Numbered from the stretch's first letter, positions 51,808 to 63,830 are shown. The stretch: DNA of 64,000 bases from Acanthosepion esculentum (GCA_964036315.1 OZ038478.1:145802565-145866564), one strand, 5' to 3'. Notes: generated by a model not told the origin, from the sequence alone. A program made the numbers and translations.

Positions 51808-53168
51808 CCCCCCTCCTTAAGTTTACTCCGTAATAGTTCGGATTTTATTTTCACAGAAAAAGAAAAATAACAAAAGAGAAAAAACTTCATTTCTTTAGCA
51901 ACATCGTAGCGTATCTCCTACGTTTTGGATCCATTCTTAAATGGTCAGTTGCCTTTCTTTTCCTCTTGGATCGGCGTATCTCAGGTAACATCGTTGCTGG
52001 CGTTGGAAAATCAAACGTATCAAAAATCACCTCCATAGCTGTTTCTTCAACTGGAGCGCTGTCAACTATGTCTGAAGAGTGTCGTCTGATCTGGTTAATG
52101 TGCCGTCTGCACGTGAATTTTTCACCTTTCACGAAGTATATCATGTTGCCAATCCGCTTTTCTATTTTTCCACACTCCCAGAATAATTTATTCTGTTTAT
52201 ATTCCTTAAAGTATACTTTTTCACCAGGATTGTACTTCTTAACTTGAATAAATTTTTCTGTACCTGGCTTTGTCTTTTTCGGTAATAATTTGTCGAAGAC
52301 AGATCTTACCCGACGTGCAAACATCACCTCGGCTGGCGATTGTGACGCTGGTGTTGCGTTATTTGGGGTAAGTCTGTATACCTGTAGAAACTTCTGTAGG
52401 GCTTCATCTGCAGGTATTTCCCTAGCTTTTTTAAAGCTCTTTTAAGGGTGTCGACAAATTTTTCAGCTAACCCGTTAGATCTTGGGTGATACGGAGCTGT
52501 GGTCATATGTTCGACATTATATTCCTTACAGAAATCTTTAAATTGTTTCGACGTAAATTGATTTCCGTTGTCCGTCACAATTGTGTCTACAACACCAAAC
52601 CTTGCGAACAATTCCAGCAGGAAGTTTTTCGTACTTTGCGTCGTCGGTTTTCTTATCCTTTGTATTTCAGGCCATTTTGAGAAACTATCCACTACTATGA
52701 TGTAATGGTATCCATTCAGTGGACCTGCAAAATCCACATGCAACCTAGACCATGGTAGGTCTGTTTTTAGCCAGGGATTAAATTTTACTGGTGGTGCCTT
52801 TGCAGCCAAAGCACAGCCTTTACAATTTGCTACTGCATTCTCAATGTCCCTGTCCATATTCGGACAATATACAAAACTTCGCATTAGGCTCTTTATCCTA
52901 ATGCTGACTGGATGACCAGTATGGAAATCCTTTAATATTTGTTTTTGAAGTGTGTATGGAATCACCACACGTTCTCTATATAATACTGAATCGCAAAGCG
53001 AAAACACATTTGTTATTTACTGGGCCCACTTGGCTATTTTCTCTTTCACTTTTAAGATATATTCGTCCCTGGTGGCTTCTTTTATTTTTTCTACAGTTAC
53101 CGGAAGTTCCCGAACTGCATTACACACAGTAAATTTCAGTTCTTCTTATTTCAGTGATTATAATATAA
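51808..53168 (-). pseudogene. Ty3/Gypsy integrase remnant, copy C
   Basis: The sense frames give the integrase zinc region (about 53000-52820), the catalytic core with HVDFAGP, VTDNGNQF and HPRSNGLAEKF (D, D and E of the DDE triad), then a one-base frameshift after ALKK near 52440. The C-terminal domain follows in 52327-51887 (FARRVRSVFDKLLP to the basic end RRSKRKRK). An upstream stop after AKWAQ precedes the ORF start at 53007. Protease, RT and RNase H are absent: the copy ends at a sharp junction with copy A near 53168. Confidence 0.88.
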
Positions 53169-53169
53169 T

Positions 53170-54299
53170 GACGAACATGACTATATAACGTACGCAGCCA
53201 ATGTGAATAAGCATTGTGAAGAATTCAAGCTAGCAGAGCTAAGCGCAGACAATTTTAAGTGCTTAGTGTTTATTCAAGTTCTGGTAGCGGAAAAAGACGC
53301 AGAGTTGAGAAAATTAGTACTGGCAAAATTGGAAAGCAATCCAAGTATTACGGTACAGAATTTGGCAGAAGACTGCACAAGATATGTTAGCGCAAAAAAG
53401 ACGCAAGAAAGATAGAACAGTCTGGCGTTTCGCATGTAAGGAAAATACGGTACAAAGAAGAAAGTCAGTCTAACAAGAAGAATAATAAAATTGCAGATTA
53501 TCAAGCAAAAAGTAAAATACCAGAAAAAAAACAAACAAAAATACCCGAAGCCATGTTTTGCTTGCGGTGAACTACACTGGTACAGATATTGCAATTTTAG
53601 GAATAAAAAATGTTTCAACTGTGGAAGAGTTGGTCATAGAAGCACACATTGCCGGTCAAAAAATAAAGGCAATAAAATAAGAAAATTAAAGTCCAACGAG
53701 GTAAACGATGGAATAACTAAAAAATTTCTTACCGTCGAAACAAATAATAAAAAAATAAAAATGCAACTTGACACTGGTTCGGATCTCTCTATCATAAATT
53801 TGCATACGTGGAAGAAGTTGGGGAAACCAACTTTAATGAAGACAAAGAAAATCGCGAAGTCAGTGACGGGAGAAAAAATACAATTTATTGGAGAACTTGT
53901 TACAAACGTCACGTTAAATAAAAAAAAACGCGAAAAGTTAAACTATTTGCCATGGAAAATACCACGAACTTACTTGGTACGAATTGGATAACAGACTTTC
54001 AATTATGGGGTCTACCGATACATTCTTTCTGTTACAAGGTAGAAAGTTTAATCTCCGAAGCCCAAAAATTAATATAGAAACTTAAGGAAACAATTCCTAC
54101 TGTTTTTTTACCCCAGGTTTGCGAACGTGTACCAAGATGGAGGCAAATTTATTTCCAAAAGAAAACGCTCAGGCGGTCATCAAAAAGAAAAGGAATGTTC
54201 CGTTTGCCTCAATGGAACAGATTGATAAAGAATTGGACAGATTAGAGAAATCCGGTGTACTCAAAAACGTTGACTATAATGATTGGGCAGCTCCGACGG
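53170..54299 (+). pseudogene. Ty3/Gypsy copy A, gag-protease-RT start (truncated)
   Basis: Starts abruptly inside gag, homologous to element B from its DDQDYLTYA region. It carries two CCHC knuckles (CFACGELHWYRYC and CFNCGRVGHRSTHC, 53491-53650) and an aspartic protease LDTGSD (about 53766-53783). It runs into the RT N terminus (FASMEQIDKELDRLEKSG). A stop after KKTQER (53413-53415), a shift after TYLVRIG (53991) and another before 54119 break the frame. It is interrupted at 54300 by element B and resumes at 59817. Confidence 0.88.
54295..54299. repeat. 5-bp target duplication of element B, left
   Basis: GACGG immediately before the 5' LTR, repeated at 59812-59816 after the 3' LTR. Confidence 0.9.
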
Positions 54300-54584
54300 T
54301 GTTGTGGTAGGATCCACCTAATCTGCATAGGTGACTACCAACTATATAAATAGTGGTTGGTACCGGAAGACGAGGAGGAATCACGAGACCCAACTAGAGA
54401 CTCTGATCGACTGCGACTAGTCAACACATTCTCCAGGAACGTCTTCCCAGAAATATACAGAAATACTATATGTACTTATTGTGTACACTTTCTTGTTATA
54501 ATACATTCTTGTTCTAAGTACATTTTGTGTTGCATTATTATTCCATGCATTAGGCGAGATTCAACAATGAGTCAAGACTCAACA
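54300..54584 (+). mobile_element. 5' LTR of element B
   Basis: Contains a TATA box (TATAAATA, 54345-54352) inside an imperfect inverted repeat (ACCAACTAT / ATAGTGGTTGGT). The 3' copy has TATAGATA here. Confidence 0.93.
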
Positions 54585-54743
54585 ATGGCGACGAAGTAGA
54601 ACGAACCATACGTCAAGTTTCAACAATGGCGACGAAGTAGAACGAACCATACGTCAAGTTTCAACAATGGCCACAAAGTAGAACGAACCATACGCCAAGT
54701 TTCAACAATGGCAAAGAAGTAGAACGAACCATACGGAAAGAAG
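54580..54743 (+). repeat. 41-bp x4 repeat spanning LTR edge and primer-site region
   Basis: CAACAATGGCGACGAAGTAG starts at 54580, 54621, 54662 and 54703 (the last two with substitutions). The first copy straddles the LTR/internal junction, so CAACA is the LTR terminus and TGGCGACGAAG is where the primer-binding site would be. The presumed primer site is therefore present in four versions. Confidence 0.9.
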
Positions 54744-55349
54744 AAAGAATTAATAGTGAGAGTTTTCAACAATTGGGACAAGTCATTGAAGAACCCAGGC
54801 TGAAAAAAACCCCCATTAATTCAAAGTCCAACGTTAACATAACGACGAGGGATTCTGAACTTCTGGATATGTAAAACTCGTTAAAAGACGACTAAGCATA
54901 AAGGAACGTTCACTCAGAAAAATTGGAAAGGTGTCGTAAACGAATAACGGTAATTTTAAATTAAAAAATTATCTACAAGGAGACACCCTCTAAAAAGAAA
55001 AATTGGCCGACTACAAAAACACGCATGGATTTAAAAGGAGCACAAATACACCGTGTTGACTTTGAAAGGTAACGAACTTTAAAAAATTATTTTTTTTTAT
55101 TTGTTCAACAATATAGTGACGAATTACCTCTGATAAGAAAATCAGACGTTGTCATTGGAATACGCGAACAGAAGTCGAAAACGAAAAAAAAAGTCCGACG
55201 CTCTCTGTTCACGAAAAAAAAAATACCAAAGTTGATTAGCACGGGCGTGAATGTAAAAGCAAGACATAAAATCTAAAAGTCGTACGTTGTTTCGATTTTT
55301 TGGTCAGCTTATATGATATTCGTGGATACACAAATTAAAAGTATATTCC
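54744..55349 (+). other. Leader region of element B
   Basis: About 600 bases between the repeat array and gag with no open frame of note, A-rich, as is common for Gypsy leaders. Confidence 0.6.
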
Positions 55350-57464
55350 TTGCTGCAGGAACACTATCAGCTAAAGATGGATGAACTATCCAAAGTCATA
55401 TCTGAATTATTCAAATCCCAACAGATAGCACAGCAAGAACAACTGATAGCGATGCAAAAATATCAAGAACGTCAAGAGGAAAGACTTTTGGAAATTCAAA
55501 AGTTAACACTGGAGAAATTAAACAACTATCAGGCAAATGAGGGAAATTCTTCATATTCTAATAACACCATATTTAATTCGCTGGAAACTTTCAACTATGT
55601 GCCAGACGAAGAAAAAACGTTTGAAGCGTACTTTAAACGATATGAAGATATTTTCTACACAGACTGGTAAAACTGGTCGAATTCAAGAAAAGTCAGTCTA
55701 TTACTAAGAAAGCTAGGTACAGCAGAACATAGGAAATTTGTAGATTTTATTCTACCGAGGAAAACAACTGAATTGGAATTCTCGGAAACAGTGAAATTGC
55801 TAAAAGAGCTGTTTGGAGCAAATATGTCGCTTTGGCATAAGCGATGGTTATGCATGAATGTCTCTAAATCCGACGATCAGGATTACTTAACATATGCATC
55901 TATAGTAAATAGACATTGTGACAATTTCAGATTGGCAGAGATTACGGTTGAAGAATTCAAGTGCTTAATTTTTGCTCAAGGACTGGTATCCAGTAAGAGT
56001 GCCGAAATAAGACGTAGAGTTTTGTCTAAACTCGAATCTGAACAAGGCCTTACCCTGCAAAAGTTAGCAGAGGAGTGTCAACGGGCAGTAAAGTTAAAGA
56101 AAGAGTCGCAAAAAATCGAAGAAGCTGGTATTGCTTATATTAAAAAAATAAAAAAGCAGTCAAAGTACCCATCAGAGAAAAATTGGAGAAAAAATTCAGC
56201 GTACTTTAAGAATAGACAAGAAAATAAAAAGAACGAAAACAAAAAAGTCCCACCATATAATTGCAGACGTTGTAACAAAAGACATTGGGAGGTAAATTGC
56301 CCATATAGAAATAAGAAATGTTTCGTGTGCCAAAAGAATGGTCACAAAGGATCGTGTTGTAAAACGAAAAAATTCAAGAGCCGAATTAGACAAAAAAATT
56401 CGAATATCAAATCAGATAGAGATTTGAGGAAATATGTGACGACTGAAATATTCAAAAAGAATATCAAATTTCAACTCGATTCGGGGTCAGATTTAACAAT
56501 AATGAACGATAAAACATGGAAAATTTTAAAAAGGCCTACAATAATGAAGTCAACGAAACTCGCTCGAACGGTAACTGGAAAGGAAATTAACTACGAAGGC
56601 AAGGTTGTACTTCCCATGAAATTGAACGGGAGCGTTAAAAAAATAAAAGTTTTCATTCTGAGAAATGGAGAAAACTTGTTGGGTACAGATTTTATTGAAA
56701 CATTCGAATTGTGGGATAAACCGTTAAAGTCATTCTGCAGAAAAATAGAAAGTAATACGCAATCAAGACAGGACATTAAAGATGAATTAAAGAAAAAGTT
56801 TCCGGAAACCTTTACACCTGGTCTTGGAAGATGTAACAAGTTTGAAGCTAAATTTGAATTAAAAGAAAATATTATGCCTATATTTAAAAAGAAACGAAAC
56901 GTGCCTTTCGCAAGTGTAGAGAAAGTTAAGGAAGAACTTGATAGGTTGGAAAAAATGGGAATTATTTCAAAAGTAGAATCTAATTCATGGGCTGCGCCGA
57001 TTGTGTGCATAAAAAAGAAATCAAACCAAATCAGAGTCTGCGTTGATTTTTCAACAGGGTTGAACTCTGTAATTAAGGACTACCATTACCCGTTACCGAG
57101 TCCTGAGGAGATTTTTAACAAGCTAAATGGCGGAGTGATTTTTTCGAAAATCGACTTATCAGATGCCTATCTCCAAATTCCCGTCGAAGAAGAATGTTCG
57201 AAGTTACTAGGGATAAACACGCATAGGGGTTTATTCAAGTACAACAGGCTTCCTTTTGGTATTAAAGTGGCACCAGCCATTTTTCAACAAGCCATGGACG
57301 TCATGTTGAATGACTTAGACTTTGCGTGTGCCTACTTAGATGATATTATAGTAAGGAGTGCAAACGTCGACGAACATCGAGAGCACCTCAATCAAGTATT
57401 TAAAAAGATTCAGGACTTTGGATTTAAAGTCAAAGAATCAAAGTGTGAATTTGGTTTGGAGTAA
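55350..57464 (+). pseudogene. Element B gag-protease-RT
   Basis: One frame from 55350, interrupted by a TAA at 55668-55670 and continuing in the same frame to 57464. Gag: a Gln/Glu-rich, coiled-coil-like start (ISELFKSQQIAQQEQ), then a capsid-like region. CCHC motifs CRRCNKRHWEVNC and CFVCQKNGHKGSC lie near 56260-56350. Protease: FQLDSGSDLTI (about 56470). RT: FSKIDLSDAYLQIPV with the first catalytic Asp (57145-57190) and YLDD (about 57337-57348). A second in-frame TAA at 57462 separates it from the RNase H part. Confidence 0.92.
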
Positions 57465-58106
57465 ATTAAATATTTAGGTCACATAATCAACAAAAATGGC
57501 AGATTTCCAGATCCGGAAAGGTCCATTGCGATTAGAAACATGCCGACGCCCACTAACGTGGCGACACTACAGAGTTTTCTGGGGCTCGCGAACTATTATC
57601 AAGCATTCATTAAAGGAATGTACAATCTAAGAGCTCCGTTGAATGAACTACTGAAAAAAGACAAGGCATGGGAATGGACGGTAGAATGTCAAAAAGCCTT
57701 TGATGAAATTAAGAAAATGCTTACGTCCGACCTCTTTTTAACCCATTACAATCCTAAACTGGATATTGTAGTGGCAAGTGATGCTAGTTCATACGGGGTA
57801 GGAGCATGTATTCAACACATAATGCCAGATGGTTCTAGAAAACCGATTGCGCATGCTTCGAGGGCATTACTCCCAGGAGAGCGAAGTTATTCACAGATAG
57901 AAAAGGAGGCGCTGAGTATCATAACAAAATTTCATAGGTACATCTACGGCAGACATTTCAGGTTAGAAACGGACCATAAACCTCTGATCATTATTTTTGT
58001 GTCAAAGAAAGGGTTACCCGTTTATACGGCAAATCGACTGTTAAGATGGGGAACCATTCTTCTCAATTATGATTTCCACATAAGCACCTATCATCCAAAA
58101 ATATAA
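57465..58106 (+). pseudogene. Element B RT end and RNase H
   Basis: Same frame as the preceding part after a nonsense codon. Includes the RT connection (LQSFLGLANYYQAF) and the RNase H core: VVASDASSYGVGACI, SYSQIEKEALSII (catalytic Glu) and ETDHKPL. The frame is lost after STYHPKI by a one-base change in an A/T run (58095-58106), beyond which the next frame continues. Confidence 0.9.
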
Positions 58107-59481
58107 TTCATGCGGATACCTTATCAAGACTCGTACCGAATAAAGATGAAGGATTCGAAGAAACAATTATTGCAAATATCAGAGCAGATTATGAGGTGAA
58201 AAGCATGGTAAACAACATTGTAAGAGAGCTACCGGTTACATCAAAGGAAATCAAAAAAGAATCTGAAAGCGATGATTTCATTTTAGGAATAAAAAGTAAA
58301 ATGGTAGCAAATGACCAAAAAGTTCAGGAGATCTATTCAATTTGTGACGGAATTTTACTATATGGTGAGAGAGTAGTAGTACCAAAAAAGTTGCAGAAAA
58401 GAATCCTACGGGACTTTCATATGGGTCACCCGGGGATTAATAGAACAAAAAGCTTAATGCGAAGCTTTGTATATTGGAAAGGAATGGATGCAGATATCGA
58501 AAACATGGTTCATCGATGTAAAGGGTGTGCGTTAGCAGCTAAGGCACCACCTATAGTACACAAACCATGGCCAAAGACGGATCATCCGTGGGAAAGATTA
58601 CACATTGATTTCGCTGGTCCAGTAGAAGATTATTACTACTTAATAGTGGTAGATAGCTTTACAAAATGGCCGGAAGTACTACGCTGTAAAAAGCCTACGT
58701 CCAATACCACAACAACTTTTTTGCATGAACTATTTGCACGGTTCGGTGTGCCAGAGTGTATTGTGAGTGACAATGGTACACAATTCACTTCGGACGAATT
58801 TAAGGAATTTTGTGAGTTATATCAAATTAACCACATAACGACGCCGCCGTATCATCCGAGATCCAATGGACTCGCAGAAAGATTTGTAGATACGTTAAAG
58901 CGCGCTCTGAAGAAAGCCTCAGGAGTTCCAACGGAAAAGGCGCTTCAGCAATTCCTACAAGTATACAGAATCACGCCTAACCAGAGAACACCATCAAACA
59001 TGGCACCAGCTGAACTAATGTTCGCTAGGAAAGTTAAGTCAGTGTTTGACAAGCTTTTGCCAGGAAGAAATAGAATAAAGAAGACTATGTATACAGCTAG
59101 AAAAAGATACACCCCCGGAGAGAAGGTGTTTTTCAAGTGCTATAGAAACAACATTGAGTTCTGGGAGCGAGGCATAGTGGACAAGAGAATCGGTGACCTG
59201 ATTTACAAGGGCCGAAGAATACTCATAAAAGATACCAGAACCAACTCAAAAAATGCTACGTGCTAGAGCATGAAGAGAGTATACCGGATGAGGAGGAAGA
59301 TCTCATTGATGTAATTTATGATACTTTTCAAGTAGAACCTCCGAAGAGTGCTCCTGAACCGAGAAGATCCGGACGTGAATCCAAAACGAAAAAGATATTG
59401 AAAAAAAAAAAAAACAGATATACATATGAACTATGCAAAGGGGACCTACAAAGAAATAACCATAATCATCATCCCATATAG
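58107..59481 (+). pseudogene. Element B integrase
   Basis: Open from about 58107 in the shifted frame (first ATG 58196) to 59266. Zinc-binding N region (HMGHPG...C..C within 58415-58535). Catalytic core HIDFAGP (58604), VSDNGTQF (58766) and HPRSNGLAERF (58855), giving the DDE triad. C-terminal domain with KSVFDKLLPG and YTPGEKVFF. A frameshift near 59210-59230 moves the last part into the frame of 59260-59481, an acidic-then-basic tail ending before the polypurine tract (GGGAGGGGGG, about 59517-59526). Confidence 0.92.
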
Positions 59482-59526
59482 AAGCCAGGTTGAAATCCAA
59501 AAGGATTCCAAGGCTTGGGAGGGGGG

Positions 59527-59811
59527 TGTTGTGGTAGGATCCACCTAATCTGCATAGGTGACTACCAACTATATAGATAGTGGTTGGTACCGGAAGACGA
59601 GGAGGAATTACGAGACCCAACTAGAGACTCTGATCGACTGCGACTAGTCAACACATTCTCCAGGAACGTCTTCCCAGAAATATACAGAAATACTATATGT
59701 ACTTATTGTGTACACTTTCTTGTTATAATACATTCTTGTTCTAAATACTTTTTGTGTTGCATTATTATTCCATGCAATAGGCGAGATTCAACAATGAGTC
59801 AAGACTCAACA
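59527..59811 (+). mobile_element. 3' LTR of element B
   Basis: 285 bp, preceded by the polypurine tract. Differs from the 5' LTR by about five substitutions (TATA box A/G, a C/T, two in the AAGTACATTT/AAATACTTTT block, one near the end), counted by eye. Confidence 0.93.
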
Positions 59812-59816
59812 GACGG

Positions 59817-61840
59817 TATACGTGAAAAAAAAGTCTAAAGACATTCGTGTTTGTGCGGATTTTTCGACGGGGTTAAACGCGGCACTCAAAGACTATAATT
59901 ATCCTCTACCAACGGTGGAAGAAATATTTGCAAAGCTTAATGGAGGCACAATATTTTCGAAGATAGACCTCAGCAATGCATATCTGGCAATACCGGTAGA
60001 AGAAGAAACGTCTAAACTTTTGTGTATTAACACACATCGGGATCTGTATAAATTTAACAGACTACCTTTTGGGATTAGGGCCGCCCCCGCCATTTTCCAA
60101 CAAGTAATGGATTCGATGTTGGGTGGTTTCCAGAATACAGGATTTGGGATTTAAACTCAGGGAAAGTAAATGCGTGTTTTTTATGGAGAAAGTGAAATAT
60201 CTGGGGCAGATCATCGATAAGAATGGTAGAAGGCCAGACCCAGAGCGAGAAGCGGCTATAAAAGACATGCCGGCTCCGAAAGATATTACCACATTACAAA
60301 GTTTTTTGGGATTAGCTAATTATTACCAAATATACATCCCTAAAATGTATGATCTGCGGGAACCATTAAATGAACTTTTAAAGAAAAGAAAACCCTGGAA
60401 GTGGACTAATGAATCCAGAAAGCATTTGAAATGATAAAGGAAGTGTTAACCTCGGAATTATTTTTAACCCATTACAAACCGGATTTAGAAATCATAGTAG
60501 CTTGCGACGCAAGTGCGTATGGAATAGGAGCGTGTATTTTACACAAAATGACAGATGGTCAAGTAAAACCAATTGCTCATGCTTCTAGAGCACTACTTCC
60601 GGCCGAGAAGAATTACTCTCAGATAGAGAAAAGAGGTGTGTAATTTTGCGATTCAGTATTGTTATATGGAGAACGTGTGGTGATTCCATACACACTTCAA
60701 AAACAAATATTAAAGGATTTCCATACTGGTCATCCAGGCAGCACTAGGATTAAAAGCCTAATGCGAAGTTTTGTTTATTGGCCGAATATGGACAGGGACA
60801 TTGAGAATGCAGTAGAAAAATGTAAAGGCTGTGTTTTGGCTGCAAAGGCACCCCCTGTAAAATTTAATCCCTGGCTAAAAACACACTTACCATGGTCTAG
60901 ATTGCATGTGGATTTTGCAGGTCCACTGAATGGATACCATTACATCATAGTAGTGGATAGTTTCTCAAAATGGCCTGAGATGCAAAGGATAAAAAACCGA
61001 CGCCGCAAAGTACGAAAAACTTCCTGCTGGAATTGTTCGCAAGGTTTGGTGTTGTAGACACAATTGTGACGGACAACGGAAGTCAATTTACGTCGAAACA
61101 ATTAAAAGATTTCTGCAAGGAATACAATGTCGAACATGTTATCACAGCTCCATATCACCCAAGATCAAACGGGTTAGCGGAAGAATTTGTGGACACTCTT
61201 AAAAGAGCTTTAAAGAAATCTAGGGAAATATCTGCAGATGAAGCCCTACAGAAGTTTCTACAGACTTACCCCAAATAACGCAACACCAGCTTCACAATCG
61301 CCAGCCGAGGTGATGTTTGCACGCCGGGTAAGATCTGTCTTCGACAAATTATTACCGAAAAAGACAAAGCCAGGTACAGAAAAATTTATTCAAGTAAAGA
61401 AATACAATCCTGGTGAAAAAGTATACTTTAATGTCTATAAACGGAATAAATCATTCTGGGAGATTGGAAAAATAGAAAAGCGGATTGGCAACATGATGAA
61501 CTTCGTGAAAGGTGAAAAATTCACGTGCAGACGGCACATTAACAGGATCAGACGACGCGCTTCAGACGTGGTTGACAGCGCTCCAGTTGAAGAAACACCT
61601 ATGGAGGTGATTTTTGATACATTTGATCTTCCAACGCCAGCAACGATGTTACCTGAGGCACGTCGATCCAAGAGACAAAGGCAACTGATCATTTAAAAAT
61701 GGATCCAAAACGTAGGAGGTACGCTACGATGTTGCTAAAAAATGAAGTATTTTTCTCCTTTTCTGTGAAAAAAATAAAATTAAATTAAATTAAAAAAAAT
61801 TAAAACTTTTACTCCTACGGAGTAAAGTTTTGGGAGGGGG
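59817..61840 (+). pseudogene. Ty3/Gypsy copy A, RT to integrase (interrupted, deleted)
   Basis: Resumes the RT exactly where element B cut it (frame continuous across the insertion). Present: FSKIDLSNAYLAIPV, then a deletion of about 98 bp that removes the YLDD active site (near 60116), LQSFLGLANYY and RNase H start VACDASAYGIGACI. A further deletion of about 440 bp removes the rest of RNase H and the linker (near 60640). Integrase follows with HVDFAGP, VTDNGSQF and HPRSNGLAEEF, broken by a shift near 60990 and by an 8-bp deletion near 61260, then the C-terminal domain to 61696. Not functional. Confidence 0.9.
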
Positions 61841-62058
61841 TGTTATAGTGAAAGACACCTTGTCTATAGGTAATAGACTCTCCCATCTATTATAAGGAGG
61901 AGCCAATAGTAGTCGAGAAAAAAGAAGTAGTCTGCGGCCACAAATCGATTACTCTGCGTAACACTTTTTTACAAGTTCCTAACTTTTCTGTACGTTTAAC
62001 CTATTTAGGACGCATTTAGTCCGAATACAGTTTCCACTAAGGAAATAACTCCACAACA
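61841..62058 (+). mobile_element. 3' LTR of Ty3/Gypsy copy A
   Basis: 218 bp, TGTTATAGTGAAAGACACC to CTCCACAACA, preceded by GGGAGGGGG. It is homologous to the copy C LTR but by eye roughly 15 percent diverged, so the two are old, separate copies. Confidence 0.88.
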
Positions 62059-62189
62059 CTATTCAAGCATTATTTCGCCAAATATGAGACATTAAATTTT
62101 TCCACAAAGCTAATATACAAAGGCATGTGGTGGGAAATGCTTTTTCAAACCAGGATCACAAAATATCAGCAAACGTCAGAATTTATTCT

Positions 62190-63830
62190 TGGAATAACTT
62201 ATTTGTGGGCCGATTGAGGCGATTTGGGTGGATAGGAGGGGAGGATAACGGTTAACCCTAGTCGCGAACAGGTTAAGTTTGTTGTGATCAGAGGAACACT
62301 TTTGGGAGTCTATTCCACAGGGCAGTAGTTTGTGGGAATAATCTGTTCGAGTAGAACCTACATTACGCCGATAAAATACAGAGGGTATATGGGTGGTTTG
62401 CTACTATGCAAATGAGATGAGGTGTCCTTCGCGTGAAGGTTTGAACTGGCGGTACCAGGGAATGTGGTTCATCCGAACACTTTCCGTTGAAGTAGCGATA
62501 GAGCAGAGAGAGCCTTGCTACATCCTGCCCTTGATAGAGAGGCTGGAGGGTAGGAAATAATTCGTCACCCACACGGGCTCAGAGACGCTTTTGTCTTTAT
62601 GTATGGATAGAGAGGTTATGGCAGGACCAGCCCAAATATGACAAGAGTATTCCATCTTTTGCCTGATATGACTAAGAATTAAGGTAGAGGATAGAAGGAG
62701 GAGAGAAGTACTTACTGGAGCGGTACAGGGAGCCGAGCATTTTACCTGAATCCTTAGCAATGTATCGTATGTATGAGTTCCAAGAGGACCTCCGTTCATC
62801 GTCACTTGTAGTTCGGGGTCCGATTAGCGATGGTAGAAATGAACTAGTTTAGTTTTCGAAGCATTGAATGCAACCAGCCAGTTTTTACCCCACTGGGTAG
62901 TTTGTGCTATATCAGAAGTGTGATCAGTTGCCAATCTCTGGCTGTCAAGAATTTTAGAGGTTCGCTCGTATATAGTCCTATTATCAGAATAGGTGTTTAC
63001 AAATGATCTTAGTATAATTTTTGTTGATGATTTATGTAAATAAAAAACAGGTTGCTCCGAGAGTGACCAATGGGAAACGCCTGTGTTGGGATGGGGATGG
63101 TCTAAATTTGAGTTTGAGGTAAAGATCGAGGCTAAGATATTCGCCTTGCCCGACGAGGAGGATATGACCTCGGGGACATTTATAATTGTGGGAACAGCCG
63201 CTTTGCCTATGTTCATGATTTGGTTGGTGATCTTTCAAAATTCTCGGGATCCAATTTGTTTGTTTTCAACAATGGTCCGGACTGCTTGTAAGTAACTGCA
63301 CTTGGTGTTTTCTATAACTCTTTTGAAGCAATTTCGGGGAGTTTTGAATGCCGTAAGGGCCAAACTATTTCGCTCCTTGTGATAAATATTGAAGTAGTTT
63401 TTCCGGTGAGTTATGGTTGCAGCGTATTCAGGTGTGAACCAGAGCTGACTGATTTTTTTTTTTGCTGGAATTTTTTTGGAGGTGGGTGTAAAACTCTCCA
63501 TACCAGAAAGGATCCATTCAGAGATAATGGCATTAGTTTTGAAGGCAGCATGCTTGAAGAAGGTTGGAAAGAGCGCTTCCCTGATGTAGGATCAAAAGCT
63601 GCTCCACTCTGCCTTCTCGTATTGAAAGATCGTTCTACGAATTGGTACACCAGGGGATGCCTTAGTCTTGGCATCAATCTGGACAATCTGATTAGGGAAT
63701 GGTTTCACGAGCCTATGTGGGGGTAAAGCTTTTGCTAAGCAATTATCAGGGCAGGAAGTTATAAAGGCATCAAGGAGGTTCGTCACGTGTGTCGACGCGT
63801 CCGAGACACGGGTGGATTCTTCGACCCATC
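62190..63830 (-). pseudogene. Decayed Jockey/CR1-like LINE, RT core deleted
   Basis: In sense order: endonuclease-RT linker (THVTNLLDAFITSCPD near 63790), SQLWFTPEYAATITHRKNYF (about 63435), VPTIINVPEVISSS (about 63190), an abrupt loss of the RT fingers and palm including motif B, then DNRTIYERTSKILDSQRLATD and WGKNWLVAFNASKTKLVHF (about 62850). The thumb/C-terminal part follows (SLLYRYFNGKCSDE, HSLVPPVQTFTRRT, about 62500-62400) and a tail to about 62190. Same broad group as the remnant at 40250-42560, but a different family. Confidence 0.82.

Larger units (their letters stand above)
54300..59811 (+). mobile_element. Ty3/Gypsy element B, complete with both LTRs
   Basis: 285-bp LTRs at both ends, TGTTGTGG...CTCAACA, flanked by the 5-bp target duplication GACGG (54295-54299 and 59812-59816). 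Gene order gag, protease, RT, RNase H, integrase. Inserted in the RT region of copy A. By eye the two LTRs differ at about five positions, so the insertion is not brand new. Coding region carries at least two nonsense codons and two frameshifts: structurally complete but coding-defective. Confidence 0.93.

Noticed and set aside
55668..55670. The TAA within element B gag as a programmed readthrough site
   Set aside because: No readthrough context is visible and the element carries other nonsense codons and frameshifts, so ordinary decay is the simpler reading.
51591..62058. Copies C and A as one autointegration product
   Set aside because: Their LTRs are too diverged to come from a single cDNA, and the outer flanks show no shared target duplication.
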